From contig DIVG01000087.1 of the NCBI GenBank assembly GCA_002422425.1, positions 13,772 through 50,712 of the forward strand: DNA of 36,941 nt, in the 5' to 3' direction. The notes below the pieces were generated by a model that saw only the letters and a program-made list of their open reading frames with translations, searched no databases and was not told the DNA's origin. Of the stretch, positions 1 to 8,192 are shown piece after piece; within the stretch, counting starts at the first letter, position 1; each line of letters opens with the position of its first letter. Position numbers and translations under genes: made by a program. This DNA comes from Akkermansiaceae bacterium UBA6138 (GTDB lineage Bacteria > Verrucomicrobiota > Verrucomicrobiia > Verrucomicrobiales > DEV007).

Positions 1-443
1 GGGCGGCGATGGCGGCATTGTTGAAAATGCAGAAGCCCATGCCGCGATCGGCGGTGGCGTGGTGCCCGGGCGGGCGGACGGCGCAAAACGCGTTTGCAAA
101 GGTGCCAGCGACGACTCCGTCGACCGCGTTGAGAAGACCGCCGACGGCGGCTCGGGCGACGCGGAGCGATTGGGCGCCATAGGCGGTGTCGCCGGTGCTC
201 AGTTGGCCGCCGCCACTGCCGTCGATCTCGGTCAGGACTTTTTTGAGATAGCCTTCCGTGTGCACCAGAGTGACCTCGGCGTCAGTGGCCTCTCGGGCGG
301 CGATGGGGGTGCACTGCGCGTCGAGCCCGGAGGAGGTGAGGGCTTCAATGATGGAGACGATGCGTCCCGGCGCCTCGGGGTGATGGTCGCCGGTGTCGTG
401 GTCGCAGAAGTCGCGGTCGAGGAGGAGTCCGGTTCGGGTCATG
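1..443 (-). CDS. Histone deacetylase family protein (N-terminal part, cut by window edge)
   Basis: The minus strand reads 147 codons from an ATG at 443 and stays open to the left edge. The product is the N-terminal part of a Zn-dependent deacetylase of the HDAC/AcuC/acetylpolyamine amidohydrolase superfamily. Visible signatures are HHPEAPGRI near residue 20, RPPGHHATADRGMGF at about 123-137 carrying the catalytic His-His pair (127/128), and CIFNNAAIAA directly after it. The metal-binding Asp/His/Asp residues would lie beyond the edge. There is no signal peptide, so it should be cytoplasmic. The substrate (acetyl-lysine protein, acetylpolyamine or other) cannot be decided from this part. It follows the DUF3592 gene by 40 bp on the same strand and may be co-transcribed with it. 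Confidence 0.9.
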
Positions 444-483
444 GGTCAGGGGTTACAAGTCATGGGTCACGAGGGGGCCCGGG

Positions 484-1011
484 TCACCTTTTGCGACCCG
501 GCCGGATCGCGGAGAAGATCATTCCCGCTCCACCGACGATAAAGAGGCAGGGAAACCAGATCGCGTAAAGGGCGGCTTTGGAGTCTTTTTTCAGGACGGC
601 GTCCGCGGGCGCGTCGGGATCGACGTGGCAGACGGTTTTGGATCCGACGGCGTAGTTCTCGATGTGGTTTTTGAGCTTCCGCGGATCGCTCACCTCGGTG
701 GGGAGTCGTTTGAGACGGTTGCCGGTGTAGGATTTTTCTTCGAACTCGTAGTGGTAGGCCACTTCGAAGACGTACTTGGGCATGCCGCGCTGGTTCAGTT
801 GTTCGTCATCCACGTCCATGGAGACAATCGTGCAGGGCACCTCGACCCAGGTGTCCATTTTGGCGGCGCGCTGGTAGGCGTTCCAGAGATACTGCACGAA
901 GATGGAGCCGACTCCGATGAGGAGCAGGCCCATTAGGCTTTTCCAGACTCGTCCGCCGAACTGTCGGGGGGCGGGTGTCGTGGTGGGCGGGGTGGTGGTG
1001 TCGTTTTTCAC
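484..1011 (-). CDS. DUF3592 domain membrane protein
   Basis: This 175-aa protein has a Thr/Pro-rich N-terminus, a membrane segment at about 24-44 (SLMGLLLIGVGSIFVQYLW), a central extracytoplasmic domain and a second membrane segment at about 150-168. The central part matches the DUF3592 pattern: W-x-E-V-x-C-T-I early, alternating aromatics in YVFEVAYHYEFEEKSYTGN, and a late YAVGSKTVCHVDPDAPADA followed by AVL. Family function is unknown. The start chosen lies only 34 bp from the divergent yqeY start, leaving little room for two promoters. A later Met (residue 27) would remove the Thr/Pro-rich tail but leave the first helix right at the start. Confidence 0.8.
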   Translation of the reverse strand: MKNDTTTPPTTTPAPRQFGGRVWKSLMGLLLIGVGSIFVQYLWNAYQRAAKMDTWVEVPCTIVSMDVDDEQLNQRGMPKYVFEVAYHYEFEEKSYTGNRLKRLPTEVSDPRKLKNHIENYAVGSKTVCHVDPDAPADAVLKKDSKAALYAIWFPCLFIVGGAGMIFSAIRPGRKR

Positions 1012-1045
1012 GTCGCGGAATGGATGAACCCGAGTAGCTTAGCGC

Positions 1046-1501
1046 ATGAGTGAATTATCCCAACAGATTACGGAAGACATGAAAACGGCGATGCGTGAGA
1101 AAAACACGCTCGCTCTCGGCACGATCCGTATGCTGAAGTCGGCGATCAAGAACGCGGCCATCGAAAAAGGCGGCGCCGATGCCGAACTGACCGACCCCGA
1201 AGTCGTCGCGGTGATCCGCCGCGAGGTGAAAAAGCGCCAGGACTCGATCGAGCAGTACACGACCGCCGGGCGCATGGAGCTCGTTGAGCAGGAAACGGCC
1301 GAGATGGCGGTGCTCAACGGCTACCTGCCCGAGCCGCTCAGTGCGGAGAAACTCGAAGAGATCATCGACGCGGCCATCGCCGAAGTCGGCGCCACGTCCC
1401 GCAAGGAGATGGGCCAGGTCATGAAACTCGTGCAGGACCGCACCGAGGGCCGCGCCGACGGCAAGACCCTCTCGCAGGCGGTCATGGCGAAGCTCGCCTG
1501 A
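1046..1501 (+). CDS. yqeY: GatB/YqeY domain protein
   Basis: The 151-aa product is a stand-alone YqeY protein, related to the C-terminal tRNA-binding helical domain of GatB (a full gatB lies at 31172-32638). Typical features are TIRMLKSAIKNAAIEKGG near residue 26, VIRREVKKRQDSIEQYTTAG, ELVEQETAEMAVLNGYLPEPL, and C-terminal GQVMKLVQDRTEGRADGK. The length is normal for the family. It is thought to act on tRNA or amidotransferase-related processes, but the precise role is not settled. It ends 6 bp before ispD, so the two probably share a transcript. No clear ribosome binding site precedes the ATG. Confidence 0.93.
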   Translation: MSELSQQITEDMKTAMREKNTLALGTIRMLKSAIKNAAIEKGGADAELTDPEVVAVIRREVKKRQDSIEQYTTAGRMELVEQETAEMAVLNGYLPEPLSAEKLEEIIDAAIAEVGATSRKEMGQVMKLVQDRTEGRADGKTLSQAVMAKLA

Positions 1502-1507
1502 TCCGGG

Positions 1508-2197
1508 ATGCCCCAGATGACCGTCTCGGCCATCATCGTCGCTGCGGGGAGCAGTCGCCGCATGGGTTTCGACAAGCTCGAGGCCGATCTCGGCGGCGAG
1601 TCTGTCCTGACACGCTCCGTTCTCGCCTTTGAGGCCTGTCCGGATGTCGTGGAGATCCGGGTCGTGACCTCACCGGAGAAATTCGCGGCGGTGCGCGAGG
1701 CGGCGAAACGTCTCGGCATTTCGAAGCTGGTCGAAGTGATCGGGGGTGGCGCCGAGCGTCATCTCTCGGTTCATGCCGGTCTCGTGAGGGTCGGTGAGAG
1801 CTGCAATCTCGTTGCGGTGCACGACGCGGCCCGTCCGCTCGTCACCCCGGGGGCGATCAGCCGCTGCGCCGCCGTGGCCCGCGAGAGCGGTGCCGCGACG
1901 CTCGCCCATCGCATCGCCGACACCCTGAAGCGCGGCAACGCGGCCGGCGAGGTGGCCGATGCGGTCTCGCGGGACGATCTCTGGGCCATGGAAACGCCGC
2001 AGATTTTTTCCCTGCCGCTCCTGCGCGAGGCCTACGCGGCGGTCCTTGCTCGGGGGGAACTCGTCACGGACGAAGTCTCCGCCGTGAGCGGGATCGGACA
2101 TGTCGTGAAGCTGGTCGAAAACGCCGAACCGAATCTGAAGATCACCATTCCTGCGGATCTCGTGGTAGCGGAGGCGATCCGGCGTCAGCGGGAGTGA
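1508..2197 (+). CDS. ispD: 2-C-methyl-D-erythritol 4-phosphate cytidylyltransferase
   Basis: IspD joins CTP to methylerythritol phosphate in the MEP pathway of isoprenoid synthesis. The 229-aa product carries the nucleotidyltransferase loop AIIVAAGSSRRMG with a downstream Lys (FDKLE) in the first 25 residues, VHDAARPLVTPGAI near residue 104, and ETPQIFSLPLLREAY followed by TDEVSAV. This is the standard one-domain architecture; there is no fused IspF. The gene sits 6 bp after yqeY, suggesting co-transcription. Met1 and Met4 are both possible starts; the first is used because of the tight spacing. Confidence 0.95.
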   Translation: MPQMTVSAIIVAAGSSRRMGFDKLEADLGGESVLTRSVLAFEACPDVVEIRVVTSPEKFAAVREAAKRLGISKLVEVIGGGAERHLSVHAGLVRVGESCNLVAVHDAARPLVTPGAISRCAAVARESGAATLAHRIADTLKRGNAAGEVADAVSRDDLWAMETPQIFSLPLLREAYAAVLARGELVTDEVSAVSGIGHVVKLVENAEPNLKITIPADLVVAEAIRRQRE

Positions 2198-2254
2198 GCG
2201 GGACTTCACCGAAAGACTTGCAGAGCCGCGCAACCTGCCCGATTACTCAGGCCT

Positions 2255-3802
2255 ATGGCTAAGAAACCGGTCGTTTTTATTATTCGGGATGGATGGGGTG
2301 ACAATCCGGCAGGTCCGGCGGGAGCAGAGCGCTACGGCGACTGCCCGAGGCTGGCGAACACCCCTTTCACATGGGAAATGCACGCGAAGTACCCCGTCGC
2401 GCAGCTCAGTTGCAGCGGCATGGATGTCGGTCTGCCCGAGGGACAGATGGGCAACTCCGAGGTGGGGCACCTCAATCTGGGAGCGGGACGCATTGTCTAT
2501 CAGGACTTTACCCGCATCAACAAAGCCATCGTGGACGGTGATCTCGCGACCAATGCGACCCTCGTCGAGGCGTTTGGCAAGGCTTCGAAGTCGCGTCTTC
2601 ACCTTATCGGACTCGTCTCGGACGGCGGCGTTCACAGCCATCAGGATCACCTCGTCGCCCTCGCCGCGACGGCAAAAGCGGCCGGAGTGAACGACATCAT
2701 GGTCCATGCGATCACGGACGGGCGCGACACTTCCCCGACCGGCGGGGCGAAGTATCTCGGCTATTGTGAAGACCGCCTCGCGGAGTCGGGTGCCAAACTA
2801 GTCACGGTGATCGGACGCTACTTTGCGATGGATCGCGACAAGCGCTGGGAGCGCACCAAGCTCGCCTGGGATGCGATCGTTTTCGGGAAAGGCGAGGCAA
2901 AAGCGGTCCTCGCGTCAGAAGCGGTGGCGGAACAATATGCGAAAGACGTCACCGACGAGTTCATGGTCCCCATGGTCTTCGACGCGATCGACGAGCAGCG
3001 GGTCCGCGACGGCGACGTCATTCTTTTCTTCAACTTCCGGGCCGACCGTTCGCGCCAGCTCAGTCTCGCTTTTCTGCGTGACGACTTCAGCGGATTCGAT
3101 CGAGGCGTGCAGCCGAAAGTAAGTTACTACACCCTGACCGAGTATGACGAGACCTACGGCTGCCCTGTCGTTTTTCCGACGGTGGAACTGAAAAACACGC
3201 TCGGCCAGGTCGTCGCCGAGGCGGGTCTGACCCAGTTGCGCGTCGCCGAGACCGAGAAATACCCGCACGTTTCCTTCTTCTTTAACGGCGGTGTCGAGGA
3301 GCCAAACTCGGGCGAGGACAGGCAGATGCTGCAATCGCCGCAGGACTGCGCCACCTACGACGAAAAGCCCGAGATGTCGGCCAGTGAGGTCACCGAGACG
3401 ATCCTCAATCGGGCGGAAAACTACGATCTCATCATCGTGAACTACGCCAATCCCGACATGGTCGGCCACACCGGCAACGTCCCCGCCGCGATCAAAGCGG
3501 TAGAGTGCGTCGATCGCTGTGTCCAGCTCGTTGTGGAAAAAGTGCTCGCACTCGGTGGGAAGCTGCTCATCGCGGCGGATCACGGGAACTGCGAGGAGAT
3601 GATCAACGAGGACGGTTCGCCCCAGACTGCTCACACGACCAATCCTGTGCCGCTCATCTACGTGGGTGCCGATGCGGACTCGGTCGTCCTCCACGACGGG
3701 ATTCTTGCTGACATTGCGCCGACGATTCTCGGTTTGTTAGGCGTGACGCCTCCGGCCGAGATGACGGGGAAGTCGCTCCTCTCTCCGAAGGCACCTGCTT
3801 AA
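2255..3802 (+). CDS. gpmI: 2,3-bisphosphoglycerate-independent phosphoglycerate mutase
   Basis: GpmI interconverts 3- and 2-phosphoglycerate in glycolysis and gluconeogenesis, using two metal ions and a phosphoserine intermediate. The 515-aa length is normal. Visible parts are the N-terminal metal ligand in FIIRDGWG (Asp12), the nucleophile Ser68 in GQMGNSEVGHLNLGAGR, HAITDGRDTSP, the DMVGHTGN metal site and the C-terminal AADHGNCEEM with HTTNPVPL. The enzyme is complete and cytoplasmic. It starts 57 bp after ispD and ends 7 bp from the convergent clpS stop, so the two transcripts must read into each other unless a terminator lies within coding sequence. No Shine-Dalgarno motif precedes the ATG. 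Confidence 0.97.
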   Translation: MAKKPVVFIIRDGWGDNPAGPAGAERYGDCPRLANTPFTWEMHAKYPVAQLSCSGMDVGLPEGQMGNSEVGHLNLGAGRIVYQDFTRINKAIVDGDLATNATLVEAFGKASKSRLHLIGLVSDGGVHSHQDHLVALAATAKAAGVNDIMVHAITDGRDTSPTGGAKYLGYCEDRLAESGAKLVTVIGRYFAMDRDKRWERTKLAWDAIVFGKGEAKAVLASEAVAEQYAKDVTDEFMVPMVFDAIDEQRVRDGDVILFFNFRADRSRQLSLAFLRDDFSGFDRGVQPKVSYYTLTEYDETYGCPVVFPTVELKNTLGQVVAEAGLTQLRVAETEKYPHVSFFFNGGVEEPNSGEDRQMLQSPQDCATYDEKPEMSASEVTETILNRAENYDLIIVNYANPDMVGHTGNVPAAIKAVECVDRCVQLVVEKVLALGGKLLIAADHGNCEEMINEDGSPQTAHTTNPVPLIYVGADADSVVLHDGILADIAPTILGLLGVTPPAEMTGKSLLSPKAPA

Positions 3803-3809
3803 GCCCGTC

Positions 3810-4100
3810 TCAGTCTGCCTTTTTCATCGCCGCGAGGAGCTGGTAGGTCTGCAACTGCTGCACGTAGAGTTCGGCCTTTTCGCGTTCACCGGTCCAGACG
3901 ACGGAGCTGCCCAGCTTGTGGACTTCCATCATGAGAGCCTCGGCCTTCGCCTGGGGGTAACCGAAGACCCGCTTCAGGACGAGGGTGACAAAACTCATCA
4001 GATTCACCGGATCATCGTAGACGATGACATTCCACGGGCTGCCGGGACTGGTCTCGGTTTCCGTTTGGGTGATGGTGATTTCTTCGATGTCGGGTGTCAT
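3810..4100 (-). CDS. clpS: ATP-dependent Clp protease adaptor ClpS
   Basis: ClpS binds N-degron substrates and delivers them to the ClpA/ClpC-ClpP protease. The 96-aa product has an acidic, Thr-rich flexible N-terminus (about 1-22) and then the ClpS core: IVYDDPVNLMSFVTLVL, KRVFGYPQAKAEALMMEVH and WTGEREKAELYVQQL. The DDPVNLMSFV and FGY...VH pattern is closer to the actinobacterial-type ClpS than to the E. coli NDDYTPMEFV type. A longer in-frame reading (to 4322) would overlap the upstream gene almost fully, so the ATG at 4100 is chosen, 16 bp after the upstream stop. It is probably co-transcribed with that gene. Confidence 0.9.
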   Translation of the reverse strand: MTPDIEEITITQTETETSPGSPWNVIVYDDPVNLMSFVTLVLKRVFGYPQAKAEALMMEVHKLGSSVVWTGEREKAELYVQQLQTYQLLAAMKKAD

Positions 4101-4116
4101 CGGGTGGGAGCAGGTT

Positions 4117-4779
4117 TCAGATGGCCCGGAGGTGCGATCCGCCTTCGGTAGCCTCTCTGCCGGGAGTTTCGTCGCGATCCCCTTGCAAGGCAACCGCGAC
4201 GTGGGGGAGGGCGGTCCGAAAGACGGCGAGAACCTCGGCGGCGCTGCCGGGCCGATCACGGTATCCGTCCCCGTCGCGGTGGCGCGGCAGTCCGCACTCG
4301 AGCTCGAACCAGGCGTAGGCACTCAGTGCGGGCCCGAGGGGGAGGTGATAGAGGGCGCATTGCAGGGCGAAAAGGGTCGTCGTGTGGCCCGCGACCTCTC
4401 CGCTCGCGATCCGGTCGACGAAGCGCTGCCACTCGCGATTGGCCCGCATCTCGGATTTGCCTTCGAGAAAGGACCTCGCCACTTTCAGGCTGCGGGCACG
4501 GAGCGACTCCGTCAGGACGCGGTCAAGACGGGAGTCGGCGGCGGCGATTTCTTTCAGGCGAAAGGCGGCGGCGCACTGGTAGACCTCGACGAAGGTCCCC
4601 GTGAGGTGGGGGACGAACCAGTTCTCGAGCCAAAGCGACCAGGCCCGGGCGAGGTCACCGCGGTCGTCCCAGACAAAAGTGGCGGGTGACTCGGTATGAA
4701 CGCCGAGCCGTGAAATGAGACGCGCCAGGGCAAAGCCCTCGGCATCATCGGGATCGGCAAGGTGAAGGGCGTCCGGCAT
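4117..4779 (-). CDS. Uncharacterised mostly helical protein (weak UreF-like pattern)
   Basis: I do not recognise this 220-aa protein with certainty. It appears soluble and helical, rich in Ala/Leu/Arg, with no signal peptide or membrane segment. The order of features (a helical N-terminus, WSLWLENWFVPH, a charged helix with SLKVARSFLEG, then GHTTTLFALQCALYHLPL followed by ALSAYAWFELECG) loosely recalls urease accessory protein UreF. However, the family's conserved motifs are not clear and no urease genes are nearby. Coding is supported by the uninterrupted GC-rich frame and the 16-bp spacing to clpS on the same strand, which suggests a two-gene operon. Confidence 0.6.
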   Translation of the reverse strand: MPDALHLADPDDAEGFALARLISRLGVHTESPATFVWDDRGDLARAWSLWLENWFVPHLTGTFVEVYQCAAAFRLKEIAAADSRLDRVLTESLRARSLKVARSFLEGKSEMRANREWQRFVDRIASGEVAGHTTTLFALQCALYHLPLGPALSAYAWFELECGLPRHRDGDGYRDRPGSAAEVLAVFRTALPHVAVALQGDRDETPGREATEGGSHLRAI

Positions 4780-4804
4780 CCAACACCGACGGCGGGGCCG
4801 TCTT

Positions 4805-5068
4805 TTAGAGCAGACCGGCTTCTTTCAGAGTCTTGAAGGCTCCATTTTTATCAATGGTCTTCAGACCGCGGGCGCTGACGCGGACACGGACGAATTTGCC
4901 GAGTTCGGGGACCCAGACGCGCTTCTGACGAAGATTGGGCTTGAACTGACGCTTAACGGTTCCGGTGACGTGACGACCGATACCGCCCTTCTTCTTGGCA
5001 CGTCCACTCCGGTGGATTTTCTGGCCAGAGACGACTTTAGCACCGGTAATTTTACAAACTCTCGACAT
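4805..5068 (-). CDS. rpmB: 50S ribosomal protein L28
   Basis: The 87-aa product is a complete L28 of the large ribosomal subunit. It starts MSRVCKITGAKVVSGQK, is basic throughout, and shows the family core NLRQKRVWVPELGKFVRVRV, then SARGLKTIDKNGAF. The zinc-type CxxC pairs of some L28 proteins are absent; only Cys5 is present. It stands alone, without rpmG, and is transcribed away from glyS across a 235-bp intergenic region. It lies 25 bp downstream of the start of the 4117-4779 gene on the same strand, but its own upstream region could hold a promoter. Confidence 0.97.
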   Translation of the reverse strand: MSRVCKITGAKVVSGQKIHRSGRAKKKGGIGRHVTGTVKRQFKPNLRQKRVWVPELGKFVRVRVSARGLKTIDKNGAFKTLKEAGLL

Positions 5069-5303
5069 CTTTCGGATCCGTTAAAGGGTTCAAAGTGCAG
5101 TCTCAGCGGGCGCAAAACATTCGGCGTTGGCTACGAACTGCAGGGTGGGCAATGTCCGCACAAATCCGCTGCGGTCAAGGGGAAATGCGGCGGCAGCCCT
5201 CGTAAGGGGAATCCGGGCGGGCGCGGAACCGGACTTTCCCCTTGCGGAAAGATCTTGGCGGCTATCTTGTGCCCTCATTTTTAAAAGTTTGAAAACCCAG
5301 CCC

Positions 5304-6887
5304 ATGAGCGACGCCTCCCCTGAAAAAAACACGGCATTAATGGAAAAAATCGTCAGTCTTTGCAAGAGACGCGGCTTTATCTTCCAATCGGCTGAGATCT
5401 ACGGTGGCCTCAACGGATGCTGGGATTACGGTCCGCTCGGTGCCGAGCTGAAGCGCAATCTCAAGGAATACTGGTGGCGTAAAAATGTGCAGGAGCGTGA
5501 GGACATCCTCGGGCTCGACGGGTCCATTCTCACCCATCAGGCCGTTCTCAAAGCATCGGGCCACGTCGGCGGGTTCTCTGATCCGATGTGTGACTGTCTT
5601 CTCAGCAAGGCTCGTCTCCGCGCCGACCAGATCGCCCCCCAGAGCGGCACGGCCTACTGGTTCACCGGTGCCTCGCACGCCGAGTCCGGCTGGAGCGTTG
5701 AGCGGGACTACGGCGTCCTCGCCATGGCCGGCGACGATGAGAACAAGGCCCGCAAGACGGCCCGCCAGTACTACGCGCAGTTCCTCGCCGACAAGCAGAT
5801 CTCGCCGAAGACCCTCGAACTCGTCGGCGAACGCACCGAGGCGATGACGGAAACGACGCGTTTTAATCCTGAAAACGGATCGCTCCTGACCGAGCCGCGC
5901 GCTTTCAACCTGATGTTCCAGACGCGCATGGGCGCCTCTTCGGACGACTCGGACGAGAGCAGCATCGCCTACCTGCGTCCCGAGACGGCGCAGTCCATCT
6001 TCGTGCAGTTCAAAAACGTCCTCGAGACCTCGCGCGTGAAGCTGCCCTTCGGGATTGCCCAGATCGGCAAGAGCTTCCGCAATGAGATTAATCCGCGAAA
6101 CTTCACCTTCCGCTCCCGTGAGTTCGAGCAAATGGAGATCGAATTTTTCTGTAAGCCCGAGGACGGTCTCCGCCTCACCGACGAGTGGCTGGAGCGCCGT
6201 CTCACTTTCTATGAGGAAATCGGAATTCCGCGCGAGCATCTCCACGTCCTCGACATCCCGGACGGCGAACGCGCCTTTTACTCCGCCAAGACTTACGACA
6301 TTGAATACGAGTTTCCTTTCGGGATTCAGGAGCTTGAAGGGGTGGCCTACCGCACCGATTACGACCTCGGGGTGCACCAGAAGGGCTCGGGCAAGTCGAT
6401 GGAATACTTCGATGAAGAGACGAAGGAAAAAATCCTCCCCCACGTCGTCGAGCCCAGCGCCGGTTGCGACCGCACCGTCCTCGCGCTGATCTGCGAAGCG
6501 TTTGAAGAAGAGACCGTGACCGACGAGAAGGGTAAAGAGGAAATCCGCACGGTGATGCGATTCTCTCCGCGCATCGCGCCGATCAAGGTGGGCATTTTCC
6601 CATTGCTGAAGAACAAGCCGGAGCTCGTGGAGAAAGCCCGCGAAATCCAGAAGTTGCTTTCGCCGTTTATGACCGTCTTTTACGACGAGGCCGCCGCGAT
6701 CGGTCGTCGTTACCGTCGTCAGGACGAGGTGGGCACGCCCTACTGCGTCACGGTGGACTTTGACACGATCGGCGAGAACGGCGAAGAGCTGAAGGACACC
6801 GTGACCTTGCGCGAGCGTGACTCGATGAAGCAGGAGCGCATTCCGATCGCCAAGCTTCGTGAGTTTCTTCTTGAACGCATCGCGTGA
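5304..6887 (+). CDS. glyS: Glycine--tRNA ligase (single-chain, alpha2 type)
   Basis: This class II synthetase charges tRNA-Gly. The 527-aa product is the single-chain dimeric type (also named glyQS), not the alpha2beta2 type. Visible parts are LCKRRGFIFQSAEIYGG near the N-terminus, WDYGPLGAELKRN, DGSILTHQAVLKASGHVGGF, motif 2 in FRNEINPRNFTFRSREFEQM, and motif 3 in PSAGCDRTVLALI, followed by an anticodon-binding domain (APIKVGIFPLL ... YRRQDEVGTPYCVTVDF). The frame is open upstream to 5127, but that segment does not look like protein, and family alignment supports MSDASPEKN at 5304. A Met 12 residues further in is also possible. No Shine-Dalgarno motif is visible. Confidence 0.95.
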   Translation: MSDASPEKNTALMEKIVSLCKRRGFIFQSAEIYGGLNGCWDYGPLGAELKRNLKEYWWRKNVQEREDILGLDGSILTHQAVLKASGHVGGFSDPMCDCLLSKARLRADQIAPQSGTAYWFTGASHAESGWSVERDYGVLAMAGDDENKARKTARQYYAQFLADKQISPKTLELVGERTEAMTETTRFNPENGSLLTEPRAFNLMFQTRMGASSDDSDESSIAYLRPETAQSIFVQFKNVLETSRVKLPFGIAQIGKSFRNEINPRNFTFRSREFEQMEIEFFCKPEDGLRLTDEWLERRLTFYEEIGIPREHLHVLDIPDGERAFYSAKTYDIEYEFPFGIQELEGVAYRTDYDLGVHQKGSGKSMEYFDEETKEKILPHVVEPSAGCDRTVLALICEAFEEETVTDEKGKEEIRTVMRFSPRIAPIKVGIFPLLKNKPELVEKAREIQKLLSPFMTVFYDEAAAIGRRYRRQDEVGTPYCVTVDFDTIGENGEELKDTVTLRERDSMKQERIPIAKLREFLLERIA

Positions 6888-6948
6888 GAGATGGTCTACT
6901 GTTGAGGGGCGGTGTCCCGCGCGGAATCCGATCTCACAGAGTACCACG

Positions 6949-8037
6949 ATGAAAGCAGCGATCTTTGTTGAGCCCGGACGGATTGAACTGACGGAAAAAC
7001 CCGTTCCGGCGGTTGGACCGAATGACGCCCTCGTTCGTATCACGACCACCACCATTTGTGGAACGGATGTGCATATTCTCAAGGGGGAATACCCGGTCGC
7101 GAGAGGTCTCACAGTCGGCCACGAACCGGTCGGTATTATTGAGAAACTCGGCGGCGCCGTGGTCGGCTATGAGGAGGGTCAGCGTGTCATCGCCGGGGCG
7201 ATCTGTCCGAATTTCAATTCCTATGCCGCGCAGGACGGGCTTCCCGCGCAGGATGGCAGCTACCTTGTCCCTGACGGTCGTTGTGGCAGTCACGGTTTTA
7301 AGGCGACCGCCGGCTGGCGTTTTGGTAATCTTATCGATGGCACCCAGGCGGAGTATGTGCTGGTGCCCGATGCGCAGGCGAATCTCGCCCCCATCCCCGA
7401 CGGATTGACCGATGAAGAGGTGCTGATGTGTCCCGATATCATGTCGACCGGGTTTAGAGGGGCTGAAAATGCGAACATCCGCATAGGGGACACTGTCGTG
7501 GTCTTCGCCCAGGGACCGATCGGTCTTTGTGCTACCGCCGGAGCACGACTCCTCGGGGCAACGACGATCATTGCCGTTGACGGAAACGACCACCGCCTCG
7601 GGATTTCCCGGAAGCTCGGTGCCGATATTACCCTCAATTTCAAGAACTGCGATGTTGTTGACGAGGTCATGAAACTTACCGGCGGTCGCGGGGCTGACTC
7701 CTCGATTGAGGCGCTCGGTACTCAGGCGACCTTCGAGTCTTCCTTGCGAGTCCTCAAGCCCGGGGGGACCCTTTCCAGTCTGGGGGTCTACTCGGAAGAC
7801 CTTAAAATTCCCCTCGCCGCTTTTTCCGCAGGGCTCGGTGATCACAAAATCAACACCGCCCTCTGCCCCGGTGGAAAGGAACGCATGCGGCGACTCATGA
7901 ATGTCGTCGCGTCGGGCAGGATTGATCTCGGCGTGATGGTTACCCACCATTTTCCGCTCGACGACATCATCGCCGCCTATGACCTCTTCTCGAATCAGCG
8001 GGACGGTGTCCTCAAGGTGGCCATCAAGCCGTCGTGA
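6949..8037 (+). CDS. Zn-dependent alcohol dehydrogenase, isopropanol-dehydrogenase-like
   Basis: This 362-aa medium-chain dehydrogenase has catalytic-zinc candidates Cys37 (TTICGTD), His58-Glu59 (VGHEPVG) and Asp163 (CPDIMSTGF). This is the Cys/His/Asp set known from the secondary alcohol dehydrogenases of Clostridium beijerinckii and Thermoanaerobacter. Further agreement is seen in GWRFGNLIDG, MKLTGGRG and CPGGKERMRRLM. As in that subgroup, the four-cysteine structural zinc lobe is missing. The Rossmann loop is QGPIGL at 188-193. The second strand ends in Asp211 (IIAVDGND), which favours NAD(H) over NADP(H); that is inference. The substrate is likely a small secondary alcohol or ketone. The ATG at 6949 is preferred over an upstream in-frame start inside the end of glyS. 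Confidence 0.9.
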   Translation: MKAAIFVEPGRIELTEKPVPAVGPNDALVRITTTTICGTDVHILKGEYPVARGLTVGHEPVGIIEKLGGAVVGYEEGQRVIAGAICPNFNSYAAQDGLPAQDGSYLVPDGRCGSHGFKATAGWRFGNLIDGTQAEYVLVPDAQANLAPIPDGLTDEEVLMCPDIMSTGFRGAENANIRIGDTVVVFAQGPIGLCATAGARLLGATTIIAVDGNDHRLGISRKLGADITLNFKNCDVVDEVMKLTGGRGADSSIEALGTQATFESSLRVLKPGGTLSSLGVYSEDLKIPLAAFSAGLGDHKINTALCPGGKERMRRLMNVVASGRIDLGVMVTHHFPLDDIIAAYDLFSNQRDGVLKVAIKPS

Positions 8038-8192
8038 AGCACATTTCCTCCCGCCCGATTTGACTCGAAACGAGCCGATTTGGCCGGGGGCGACCGAGGG
8101 GAAAATCAATCTTGAGTCGGTAACCGGAAAGCTTGGTTTGAGTTGCCGCGTTCCTGCTTAGCCTCAAGGGTCATCTTCGGTTCGCGCGCCGA

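Noticed and set aside
59..568. Plus-strand 169-codon frame at the left edge
   Set aside because: It is antisense to a clear histone-deacetylase-like gene whose RPPGHHA motif is on the minus strand.
5069..5303. Glycine riboswitch or T-box before glyS
   Set aside because: No T-box sequence (TGGNACCGCG-like) or glycine aptamer core is visible; only weak -35-like hexamers on either strand.
5337..7112. Long minus-strand frame of 591 codons
   Set aside because: It is antisense to glyS, which has all class II synthetase motifs; long shadow frames are expected at this GC content.
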